NCBI GenBank assembly: GCA_016293435.1
Contig: JAEDEG010000107.1
Coordinates: forward strand, 1 to 8,946
From: Clostridia bacterium
GTDB taxonomy: Bacteria > Bacillota > Clostridia > UMGS1810
Direction of reading: 5' to 3'
DNA length: 8,946 nt
Shown: positions 1-5,011 of the stretch, piece by piece
Position numbering within the stretch: position 1 is the stretch's first letter
Layout: the number at the start of each line of letters is the position of its first letter
Made by a program: the position numbers and the translations under genes
Notes under the pieces: model-generated
Seen by the model: only the letters and a program-made list of their open reading frames with translations
The model's database searches: none
What the model was told of the DNA's origin: nothing

Positions 1-111
1 GGTATTAAGTACCCTTTTTTGTTATGTCTTGAAATTCCTATTTATTTTCACTCTTCAACCTCCTCGCGTTTTGTTGAAAACGCTGAATTTTATTTTCTTT
101 CGTCATTCTGA
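1..111. other. Left-edge intergenic stretch, no gene recognised
   Basis: No convincing gene is seen. A perfect 7-bp inverted repeat with a four-base loop (GCGTTTT, GTTG, AAAACGC) lies at 66-83, without an adjacent T run. The first 20 bases hold a small hairpin (GGTAT/GTACC) followed by CTTTTTT, which could be the end of a terminator for a gene left of the window. The low-complexity minus-strand reading frame here is short, has no recognisable family and overlaps the strong plus-strand promoter. Confidence 0.4.
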
Positions 112-140
112 TTGACAAAAGAAAATAATTATAGTATAAT
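112..140 (+). promoter_or_regulatory. Consensus sigma-A promoter for RNA element A and the Abi gene
   Basis: A perfect -35 box TTGACA (112-117) and a perfect -10 box TATAAT (135-140) are separated by exactly 17 bases. Transcription should start near 147, at the first base of the structured element upstream of the Abi_2 gene. A fully consensus promoter is unusually strong for a toxin-like gene and fits production of an abundant short RNA with limited read-through. Confidence 0.88.
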
Positions 141-146
141 ACAGAT

Positions 147-203
147 AACATCTCCCTCAGGCCTCTGCGGTAACGTATGCACACTTGAGGGTGTTCTGTT
201 TTT
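147..203 (+). ncRNA. Structured RNA element A upstream of the Abi_2 gene (candidate abiF-type RNA)
   Basis: The predicted transcript begins at the base of a stem. AACA (147-150) pairs with TGTT (192-195). After a TCT bulge, CCCTCA (154-159) pairs with TGAGGG (186-191). Inside is a small hairpin starting at GCC (161-163 with 169-171) and an unpaired 3' segment. A T run (199-203) follows the stem, so it can act as an intrinsic terminator or attenuator and leave a roughly 55-nt RNA. A second element with the same layout lies downstream of the gene at 1119-1197, and its stem pairs differ in a compensatory way. Structured RNAs named after abiF genes are known from comparative genomics; whether this belongs to that class I infer from position and shape only. 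Confidence 0.6.
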
Positions 204-208
204 AGGAG
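204..208 (+). promoter_or_regulatory. Ribosome binding site of the Abi_2 gene
   Basis: AGGAG lies 9 bases before the ATG at 218, directly after the T run of RNA element A. An ATG at 211 is too close to this site and leads only to a three-codon frame ending in TGA, so 218 is the chosen start. Confidence 0.75.
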
Positions 209-217
209 AAATGTACT

Positions 218-1087
218 ATGTCTGATAAGGAGTTTAAAACTATTGATGAACAATTAAATATACTTAAGTCCCGTGGTTTGACTATCGACGATGAGGAAAA
301 GGCCTCTGATTTTTTGTTGCACAATAATTATTATCGTGTGAGTGGTTATTCTCTTACACTAAGAAATCACGATGTTTTTTCAAAAACCGCTTCATTTCAG
401 AATATAATTGATATCTACTCTTTCGATCATGAGTTAAGACATATTCTTCTAAAATATCTTGAAATCATTGAAGTTCAGCTTAAATCGGTGTATGCCTATG
501 AATTTACAAAGGTAAATGGTTCGACCGGTTATTTAGATGTGAACAATTTCACAAATGCCGATGTTTACCAAAAACTTGTAGATAAAGCTGAAGAGCAGAA
601 GAATAAGCGTTTGCCACACGAGGTATATCTAAAACACTTTATCGAAGATTTAAAACAGCCTTTACCTTTATGGGCATATGTGGACTTGCTTACTATAGCT
701 GATATATCCTTCTTATATTCGATAAGTCAATCCAATATACAATCAACAGTTGCTGCAAGATTAAACATTCCTCATAAAATCATGGGCAAGTTTATGCATT
801 CGATGACCATTCTTAGGAACCTTTGCGCTCATGGCAGTAGATTATATAACCGTTTATTTGAGCAAAAACCAAAGCTTAGTAAAAATGAGCGTTCACTACT
901 TCGGATTCTTAAAAATGGGAAAATAGATGATGCACATTTATATGGTTTTATATTGGTTATGAAAAGACTATTGACTGATAAGGACTTTAGCGACATGAAA
1001 TCAGAGATAGCATTGCTTACCCAAAAATATCCATTTGTCAACATGAAATATTATGGTTTTAGAAGCGATTGGTCAACCGTTTTGTAA
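218..1087 (+). CDS. Abi_2 family (AbiD/AbiF-type) abortive infection protein
   Basis: A 289-residue predicted cytoplasmic protein, full length for the Abi_2 family. The N-terminal segment has the family signature NNYYRVSGYSL (residues 36-46). It is followed by a helix-rich block with IYSFDHELRHILL (66-78) and EIIEVQLKS (82-90). The C-terminal half has RNLCAHGSRLYNR (200-212), whose R200-N-xxx-H205 spacing matches the RNxxxH/Rx4-6H active site of HEPN ribonucleases. Family members protect against phage by halting growth of the infected cell; RNA cleavage is the inferred mechanism. The gene stands alone on the plus strand, flanked by two similar structured RNAs and followed by a strong terminator, so it is a self-contained cassette. 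Expression is probably limited by the hairpin and T run in its leader. It lies beside prophage remnants. No frameshift or missing motif is seen. Confidence 0.9.
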   Translation: MSDKEFKTIDEQLNILKSRGLTIDDEEKASDFLLHNNYYRVSGYSLTLRNHDVFSKTASFQNIIDIYSFDHELRHILLKYLEIIEVQLKSVYAYEFTKVNGSTGYLDVNNFTNADVYQKLVDKAEEQKNKRLPHEVYLKHFIEDLKQPLPLWAYVDLLTIADISFLYSISQSNIQSTVAARLNIPHKIMGKFMHSMTILRNLCAHGSRLYNRLFEQKPKLSKNERSLLRILKNGKIDDAHLYGFILVMKRLLTDKDFSDMKSEIALLTQKYPFVNMKYYGFRSDWSTVL

Positions 1088-1106
1088 TAATATATTTTAT
1101 ATAGCA

Positions 1107-1112
1107 TATACT
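1107..1112 (+). promoter_or_regulatory. Possible -10 box for RNA element B
   Basis: TATACT ends 13 bases before the CCC of element B. The TATAAT of element A ends the same 13 bases before its CCC. No good -35 is present (the best is TTGTAA at 1082-1087, 19 bases away, overlapping the abi stop). Element B may therefore come from this weak promoter or from processing of the abi mRNA 3' end. Confidence 0.35.
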
Positions 1113-1118
1113 ATTAAT

Positions 1119-1166
1119 GACTTCTCCCACAAGCCTATTAATAGGCGCAATACCGTGGGCGGTCTG
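1119..1166 (+). ncRNA. Structured RNA element B downstream of the Abi_2 gene
   Basis: The element repeats the layout of element A. A lower stem GAC (1119-1121)/GTC (1162-1164) is followed by an internal loop containing TCT. Next come an upper stem CCCAC (1126-1130)/GTGGG (1155-1159) and an inner hairpin made by the perfect palindrome GCCTATTAATAGGC (1133-1146). The unpaired 3' arm is GCAATACC. The upper-stem T-A pair of element A (157/188) is an A-T pair here (1129/1156), a compensatory change. The terminator at 1168 follows directly, giving a natural 3' end. Its function is unknown; its position suggests partnership with the Abi protein. Confidence 0.6.
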
Positions 1167-1167
1167 C

Positions 1168-1198
1168 AGAGGAGCAGAATTTCTGTTCCTCTTTATTT
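1168..1198 (+). terminator. Rho-independent terminator of the Abi/RNA cassette
   Basis: A 10-bp stem (AGAGGAGCAG 1168-1177 with CTGTTCCTCT 1183-1192, one G-U pair) has a five-base loop and is followed by TTATTT. It ends transcription of the abi gene and RNA element B. Its T-rich tail runs into the stop codon of the terminase remnant on the opposite strand. Confidence 0.85.
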
Positions 1199-1565
1199 AT
1201 ATAAATAAAATTCCTCTCTCGTCATAAACACTCTCTGATATGTCATTACCACATCGTATCGCACGGTCGAGTGCCATGACGGTTGCAACGGCACCGTCAA
1301 TCTTCTCTGTTGATTTCTCTTTGTCCGGCTTTATGTTTTCCGCCGGGTCTGTGCGAACATAAATGTTATCCATCATCCACCGAAGAACCGGGTGTCCGCC
1401 ATGTGCAATGCGTTCTTCAAGCACAAGTTTCATCAATTCCTTTGTCGGCGGTGACATATCTTTAAAGCCTTGTCCGAACGGAACAACGGTAAATCCCATA
1501 CCCTCAAGGTTCTGCACCATCTGCACAGCACCCCAACGGTCAAATGCAATTTCACGGATGTTATA
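1197..1565 (-). pseudogene. terL: Large terminase subunit, C-terminal remnant
   Basis: TerL is the phage DNA-packaging motor: an ATPase plus a nuclease that cuts concatemers. Only the end of the nuclease domain remains, about 120 residues of a protein usually several hundred long. Reading from the broken end on the minus strand gives YNIREIAFDRWGAVQ, then NLEGMGFTVVPFGQGF, then EKIDGAVATVMALDR, and the natural C-terminus SVYDERGILFI. The Asp in KIDGAVA matches the conserved metal-binding Asp of the nuclease domain. The frame is open throughout, but there is no start codon with a ribosome site, and homology stops near 1565, where the promoter of the phd-doc cassette begins. The ATPase domain and the first nuclease Asp are lost, so it cannot work as a terminase. 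An HNH gene on the same strand at 2236-2607 is its expected phage neighbour. Confidence 0.85.
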
Positions 1566-1574
1566 GTGTATAAT
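1561..1574 (+). promoter_or_regulatory. Promoter -10 and candidate operator of the phd-doc cassette
   Basis: TATAAT (1569-1574) is a perfect -10 box and overlaps the inverted repeat TTATA-GTG-TATAA (1561-1573). Phd/YefM antitoxins normally repress their own promoter by binding such dyads, so this is a likely autoregulatory site. No good -35 is seen at 17 bases. The left half of the repeat (GTTATAGTG) still reads as terminase codons for HYN on the opposite strand. Confidence 0.55.
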
Positions 1575-1606
1575 ATATATAAGACCGCATGAAGGAGGAA
1601 TAACCC

Positions 1607-1849
1607 ATGAATGTTAACACAAACAATCTTGTATCCATCACGGAGGCGAATCAAAACTTCTCGCGTGTTGCACGTATGGTTGATGAGAACGGTTCTGTTG
1701 TAATTTTAAAGAATAATACGCCTCGTTATCTTTTGATAGAATTCGAAAAAGCTGAAAAAGAACAGCTTGCGGACAATGAGGACCTGCTCACAGTTTCTAA
1801 GCGTCTTATCGACAAGAACCGTGAGGCCTATGAGGTACTTGCCAAATGA
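1607..1849 (+). CDS. phd: Phd/YefM family type II antitoxin
   Basis: An 80-residue antitoxin of usual length. The N-terminal DNA-binding half has the family pattern SITEANQNFSRVARMVDENG (about residues 10-29), followed by the strand VVILKNNTPRYLLIEF. The C-terminal tail, about residues 48-80, is charged and probably helical; in Phd this part is disordered until it wraps the toxin. The start is set by AAGGAGG at 1592-1598, 8 bases before the ATG. The stop TGA overlaps the doc ATG (ATGA), typical of translational coupling. It should neutralise Doc and repress the operon through the dyad at 1561-1573. It looks intact although the toxin is broken, so it may persist as a plain repressor or protect against related toxins. 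Confidence 0.88.
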   Translation: MNVNTNNLVSITEANQNFSRVARMVDENGSVVILKNNTPRYLLIEFEKAEKEQLADNEDLLTVSKRLIDKNREAYEVLAK

Positions 1850-2223
1850 TAATTTTATCAAAAGAACAGATAATTTTATTGCATTCAAACCTTATTACAG
1901 AAACCGGCGGTTCTGAAGGCATTCGCGATGAACAGTTGCCGGAATCAGCAATTAATGCACCATTTCAAACCTTTGACAATATTGAAGTGTTTCCATCAAT
2001 TCAGCAAAAAGCAGCACGTCTTGGTTATGGTCTTATTAAGAACCGTGCTTTTGTAGATGGCAACAAACGAATATGAACTCATGCAATGCTCGTATTTCTC
2101 GCTCTAAATAAAATTGAATTAGAGTATACACAATCAAAGCTTTCAGATACCATTCTTAAGGTTGCCTCAGACAAATACTCGTTTAAAGATTTATTAAAAT
2201 GGATACTCGACCATCAATTATGA
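1846..2223 (+). pseudogene. doc: Doc (Fic-family) toxin with two inactivating changes
   Basis: Doc is a Fic-fold kinase that phosphorylates elongation factor EF-Tu and stops translation. The frame starts at the ATG overlapping the antitoxin stop. It reads GSEGIRDEQLPESAI near residues 22-36 and QKAARLGYGLIKNRAFVDGNKRI up to residue 76. The Fic motif HxFxxGNKR has Arg (CGT, 2044-2046, residue 67) where the catalytic His belongs. A TGA (2074-2076) stands where Gly usually follows NKRI or NKRT. Downstream the same frame continues as a normal Doc C-terminus (THAMLVFLALN to LLKWILDHQL) and ends at TGA 2221-2223, giving about 125 codons, the expected length. If made, the 76-residue product lacks the C-terminal helices and the catalytic base. 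A recoded TGA is unlikely because neighbouring genes end in TGA. Confidence 0.87.
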
Positions 2224-2226
2224 TAT

Positions 2227-2253
2227 AAAAGCCGCTCATTTACTGCGGCTTTT
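2227..2253. terminator. Bidirectional terminator between doc and the HNH gene
   Basis: A perfect 9-bp stem, AAAAGCCGC (2227-2235) with GCGGCTTTT (2245-2253), closes a nine-base loop and gives a T run on both strands. It ends the phd-doc operon on the plus strand and the HNH gene on the minus strand. The last codons and stop of the HNH gene lie inside it. Confidence 0.88.
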
Positions 2254-2607
2254 ATTATGCCAGCGGTCACCGGATTTTGCCGTTATCTCCGAGTGACAAG
2301 ACTTGCACAGGCTCATAAGACTGCTCTCCTCATGCGTTCCGCCTTGTGACAACGGAACAATGTGGTGAACCTCCTCAGCCGGGGTCAGTCTGCCTTTCCT
2401 TTTACAAACCTCACACAATGGATGCTGTGCTATGTGTATGTCGCGGTTTTGTTTCCACGCTCGTCTGTATCGTTTCTTCATCTCCGGAGAACGGTCATAT
2501 TTTTCGTAGCATTTGTTCTCTTGTTTTTGATGTTCCGTACAGAACCTACCGTCCGTTAACCTCGGACAGCATGGATATGAACACGGCCGTTTCGGTTTTT
2601 TCGGCAT
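2236..2607 (-). CDS. Phage HNH endonuclease, terminase-associated type, with altered HNH motif
   Basis: A 123-residue protein with two zinc-binding parts. The N-terminal knuckle is CSYPCCPRLTDGRFCTEH (residues 9-26). The HNH domain has C65-xx-C68, then VHHIVPL (80-86) and C101-xx-C104-H105. HNH proteins of this size are often encoded just before the terminase genes of tailed phages and aid DNA cutting during packaging. Here the terL remnant lies further on the same strand, with the phd-doc cassette in place of the small terminase. The start is supported by GAGGTG (complement of 2615-2620), 7 bases from the ATG. The central Asn of the motif, usual in the form SNLMSLC, is Ser96 (AGT), which may lower or abolish activity. 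The C-terminal residues are encoded in the terminator shared with doc, so the original end may have been replaced. Probably a decaying prophage gene. Confidence 0.85.
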   Translation of the reverse strand: MPKKPKRPCSYPCCPRLTDGRFCTEHQKQENKCYEKYDRSPEMKKRYRRAWKQNRDIHIAQHPLCEVCKRKGRLTPAEEVHHIVPLSQGGTHEESSLMSLCKSCHSEITAKSGDRWHNKSRSK

Positions 2608-2813
2608 TTAAATTCACCTCGATTTTGCGTATATAAAAAGCCCTGCAAGCTTTACCCTGCAAGGCTTAGTCCGTTTATTCTTCTTTGACATTATACATTA
2701 TACTATATGGTGGAACTATCAACAACAAGAACAAATATATCCTAAACCTAAGAATAAAGGACTTGATAACGAATTGGAGTTACAAAAAATTTGACACATA
2801 TTTACAAAACATA
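2608..2813. other. Intergenic stretch between HNH gene and blaI promoter
   Basis: No gene is recognised. The stretch holds the HNH ribosome site (2615-2620), a minus-strand hairpin terminator (2635-2667) and AT-rich DNA. Minus-strand TATAAT boxes occur (complement of 2697-2702 and 2690-2695), the first with a poor -35 (TTGTTG) 17 bases away, so a weak minus-strand promoter is possible. A stray TTGACA at 2791-2796 has no -10 partner. Confidence 0.45.
2635..2667 (-). terminator. Minus-strand hairpin terminator upstream of the HNH gene, with 9-bp direct repeats
   Basis: AAGCC (2638-2642) pairs with GGCTT (2663-2667) and TGCA (2644-2647) with TGCA (2658-2661), with one mismatch between them. On the minus strand the stem is followed by TTTTT. 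It would stop transcription arriving from the right just before the HNH ribosome site. The arms contain a 9-bp direct repeat CCCTGCAAG (2641-2649 and 2655-2663). Confidence 0.6.
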
Positions 2814-2842
2814 TTGACAAGTGTAGCTACACCTGTTATACT
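2814..2842 (+). promoter_or_regulatory. Promoter of the blaI-M56-SLH operon
   Basis: A perfect -35 TTGACA (2814-2819) and a -10 TATACT (2837-2842) are separated by 17 bases. A GTAGCTAC dyad sits in the spacer, so a bound repressor would block RNA polymerase. Transcription should start near 2849. Confidence 0.85.
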
Positions 2843-2869
2843 AATGACAGTAGCTACAAGTGTAATTAC
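2821..2869 (+). promoter_or_regulatory. blaI operator: Array of three BlaI/MecI-type operator dyads
   Basis: Three palindromes of the form GTA-NN-TAC are present: GTGTAGCTACAC (2821-2832, core 2823-2830) between -35 and -10; GTAGCTAC (2850-2857) at the expected transcription start; and GTAATTAC (2862-2869). The first two cores are 27 bp apart centre to centre. BlaI/MecI/CopY repressors bind TACA/TGTA-type dyads, so these are the likely sites through which the operon represses itself. Confidence 0.75.
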
Positions 2870-2908
2870 GCTAAAATCAATCTTATGTAACATAAGGAGG
2901 ACAATAAA

Positions 2909-3280
2909 ATGTCAACTGTTAAACACACAATTACCGATTCCGAATACGCAATTATGCGAATACTCTGGAAAGCTGAAAAACAAATGACTGTTGCAGATGT
3001 TGTAAGAGAGCTTGACGGAAACGACTGGACGGCTTCTACCGTATCTACTTTTTTGCAAAGACTTCTCAAAAAAGAGGTTATTGCCTGTGATAAAAAGGGC
3101 AAGACCAATTTGTATTACCCTTTGCTGAAACAAAGCGAATACGATTTAAGCGAAACAGAAAATTTCCTCTCAAAGATTTATAAAGGCTCTGTTAAAAATC
3201 TTGTTGCGGCACTCTATGAAAACAAAAAACTTTCAAATGCAGATATGTCAGATTTGAAAAAAATGTTTGAATTGGAGTGA
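2909..3280 (+). CDS. blaI: BlaI/MecI/CopY family transcriptional repressor
   Basis: A 123-residue repressor of usual length. The N-terminal winged helix covers about residues 6-75: ITDSEYAIMRILWK, then MTVADVVREL, the recognition region WTASTVSTFLQRLLKK (45-60), and the wing with KGKTNLYYPL. The C-terminal half (about 76-123) is helical and forms the dimer in this family. BlaI dimers block their own operon until a membrane metalloprotease of the BlaR1 type, directly or indirectly, causes cleavage. Such a protease gene follows at once (start 5 bases after this stop). Cleavage in BlaI and MecI is at an Asn-Phe bond in the C-terminal half; the matching place here looks like AL in LVAALYEN, so the cut site may differ. 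AAGGAGG (2894-2900) lies 8 bases before the start. Three dyads in its promoter suggest autorepression. Confidence 0.92.
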   Translation: MSTVKHTITDSEYAIMRILWKAEKQMTVADVVRELDGNDWTASTVSTFLQRLLKKEVIACDKKGKTNLYYPLLKQSEYDLSETENFLSKIYKGSVKNLVAALYENKKLSNADMSDLKKMFELE

Positions 3281-3284
3281 TACT

Positions 3285-4112
3285 ATGTTTGAGCTTTTCA
3301 AAACAGTGCTTATATTAAGCCTTTTTGGTTTTGGGATAACAGCTTTACTACTTTGCTTAAAACCCATTACCGCAAAGAAATTTCCTGCCAAATGGCAATA
3401 TTACGTATGGATTGCGGTATTGCTCTCAATGATTATACCTACATACAAGCTGATACCTCCAAAAGAAGCTCAAAAGCTCCCGCTGCTCCCTCAAAATGAA
3501 ATTGTGCAGCCGGAAACTGTGCAAGATTTAGAGGGAGCTCCGAGAACGGTTATAATCGAGGAAACACCCATTGAGTACAGAGAGGTAAACATCACACCTA
3601 AACTTAGTATTAAGCTGCTTGATTTGTTGGCTTATATATGGCTTATCGGTATGTGCATTTTTCTAATTATAGTTTTCAGCAGTTATATTGTTTACATTAC
3701 CCATAAGCATAAAGAGGCTATAAGGATAACGGAAAATGCTATGCTGAATGAGGTTAAAAAGGAATTGAAGATAAAACGGCATATCAAAATCAGAATGTCA
3801 AGGGATATACAGTCGCCCATGCTTGTAGGCGTTCTATTCCCGGTTATCTACATTCCCTGCAGAGAAATCCCGGACGAAAATATGCGAATGGTATTCCTGC
3901 ACGAACTGACACATTACAAGAGAAAGGATTTGGCTTTCAAATGGCTATCACTCTTTGTAAACGCTGTGCATTGGTTTAACCCTCTTGCATATCTGCTTTG
4001 TGCGAATGTCAGCGAATCCTGCGAGATTTCCTGTGATATGACAGTTACAAAAAATATGTCCGATACAGAACAAAAAATCTATATGAAAACAATTCTTGAT
4101 TTGGTTGAATAG
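3285..4112 (+). CDS. M56 family (BlaR1-type) membrane zinc protease, lacking its fourth helix and sensor
   Basis: A 275-residue integral membrane protease, the signal-transducing partner of BlaI. Membrane helices are predicted at about residues 7-25, 38-55 and 113-138, with an outer loop of about 57 residues between the second and third. The cytoplasmic gluzincin domain has QSPMLVGVLFPVIYIP (176-191), the zinc site H206-ELT-H210, and NPLAYLLCANVSESCEISCD (232-251), where E247 is the likely third ligand. BlaR1 proteins normally continue into a fourth helix and an outer sensor domain. Here a TAG (4110-4112) ends the protein right after the protease domain, and helix plus outer domain are in the next gene. 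The start at 3285 has GGAG 7 bases upstream; an in-frame ATG at 3267 inside blaI has none. It should activate on an outside signal and inactivate BlaI. Confidence 0.88.
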   Translation: MFELFKTVLILSLFGFGITALLLCLKPITAKKFPAKWQYYVWIAVLLSMIIPTYKLIPPKEAQKLPLLPQNEIVQPETVQDLEGAPRTVIIEETPIEYREVNITPKLSIKLLDLLAYIWLIGMCIFLIIVFSSYIVYITHKHKEAIRITENAMLNEVKKELKIKRHIKIRMSRDIQSPMLVGVLFPVIYIPCREIPDENMRMVFLHELTHYKRKDLAFKWLSLFVNAVHWFNPLAYLLCANVSESCEISCDMTVTKNMSDTEQKIYMKTILDLVE

Positions 4113-4126
4113 GAGGCGAAATTTAT

Positions 4127-4999
4127 ATGTTGGAAAACTCATACACAACAAAAATGATTATGGATAAGAAAAAACTGCAGAATAGATTTTCGAAAATTCG
4201 GTCTAAAAACGGTCGAATTTCAAAAGTATTCTCTTTAATAATGGTAGTTGTTATAATGACAACAATGCTATATGCAACCGTTGTTATGGCGATAATGAAT
4301 AATCAAGAAACAGAACAGGCGGATAATAACAAAATACAAGGAACAAATATTTTATATTCACCGCAAAATATTGATGAGAGCGAATCGTATCCAAAGGACA
4401 CAAGTAGCGTTTCATTACAGCAATCAGAATCCTATGATAAAACAAGTGAAAATAATCTAATAACCGGTAAGATTGAAAAACAAAGCGTTGACTTATCAAG
4501 AATTAGCGCTGATGAAAATGCAAATAACCACTCTATAAAGACGGATATTGCTCAAACAATTACCGATGAAAGGAAAATTAAATCTACTTCCGTTTCGGAG
4601 GACTTATATGTTGGGTTTGAACAAATTATTTTGTCAGATATAAATTCTACGGAAATAAAAAAAGAATTGCAAGCTAATGGAATAACTCATACTCAAAGCA
4701 CACCCGTTGATTTGGAACAGAATTACATCGTAAATGATTTTAAGGAAAATAAGACACAGGTAACAGCTGATGCAAATGGAAACATCTCTATTTATATGTC
4801 TGTTGAAGGTGATAACTTATTCGATGTGCAAATAACTGATTCAGAAACAAACGAGGATGTAGGGCAGTTTACTATTTTAGCAAACAATGATAATGTTTAT
4901 AGTTTTTTGGGATTCGAGGAAGGAAAAAACTATGATATAGAGGTAAAAAGCAAAACGCAAAATGATTGGGATATTAGCGGTAATTATATATTATATTAG
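4127..4999 (+). CDS. Single-pass membrane protein: detached fourth helix and outer sensor part of the BlaR1-type receptor
   Basis: 290 residues. The basic N-terminus (LENSYTTKMIMDKKKLQNRF, residues 2-21) resembles the cytoplasmic linker after the protease domain in M56 receptors. A membrane helix at about 34-56 should place the rest outside. Residues 57-155 are polar and low in complexity, probably disordered. Residues 158-290 look folded and beta-rich, with DANGNISIYMSVEGDNLFDV (215-234) and a C-terminus ending GNYILY. I do not recognise a named domain or penicillin-binding motifs, so the ligand is unknown. Its frame is shifted by two bases relative to the protease gene, and AGGAGG (4111-4116) supports separate translation 14 bases after the protease stop. 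It probably arose by a frameshift split of one receptor and may still pair with the protease. The 3' end is followed after 12 bases by the SLH gene. Confidence 0.7.
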   Translation: MLENSYTTKMIMDKKKLQNRFSKIRSKNGRISKVFSLIMVVVIMTTMLYATVVMAIMNNQETEQADNNKIQGTNILYSPQNIDESESYPKDTSSVSLQQSESYDKTSENNLITGKIEKQSVDLSRISADENANNHSIKTDIAQTITDERKIKSTSVSEDLYVGFEQIILSDINSTEIKKELQANGITHTQSTPVDLEQNYIVNDFKENKTQVTADANGNISIYMSVEGDNLFDVQITDSETNEDVGQFTILANNDNVYSFLGFEEGKNYDIEVKSKTQNDWDISGNYILY

Positions 5000-5011
5000 G
5001 AGAGGTGCTTT

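Noticed and set aside
66..83. Perfect inverted repeat GCGTTTT/AAAACGC as a terminator
   Set aside because: No T run follows directly on either strand and no gene is seen ending into it; listed only as a repeat in the left-edge stretch.
38..253. 71-codon minus-strand reading frame
   Set aside because: No recognised family, no clear ribosome site at its start, and it runs across the consensus promoter and RNA element A on the plus strand.
2074..2076. TGA in doc read as glycine (alternative genetic code)
   Set aside because: The antitoxin, blaI and HNH genes end in TGA in the right places, and the catalytic His is also lost, so an ordinary nonsense mutation fits better.
2690..2725. Minus-strand promoter making a short RNA ended at 2635
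   Set aside because: TATAAT is perfect but the -35 (TTGTTG) is poor and nothing else supports an RNA gene here.
2685..2987. 100-codon plus-strand reading frame over the blaI promoter
   Set aside because: It overlaps the promoter, operators and the blaI start in another frame, has low complexity and no ribosome site.
3267..3287. ATG at 3267 as start of the M56 protease
   Set aside because: It lies inside blaI with no ribosome site; the ATG at 3285 has GGAG at good spacing and begins directly before the first membrane helix.
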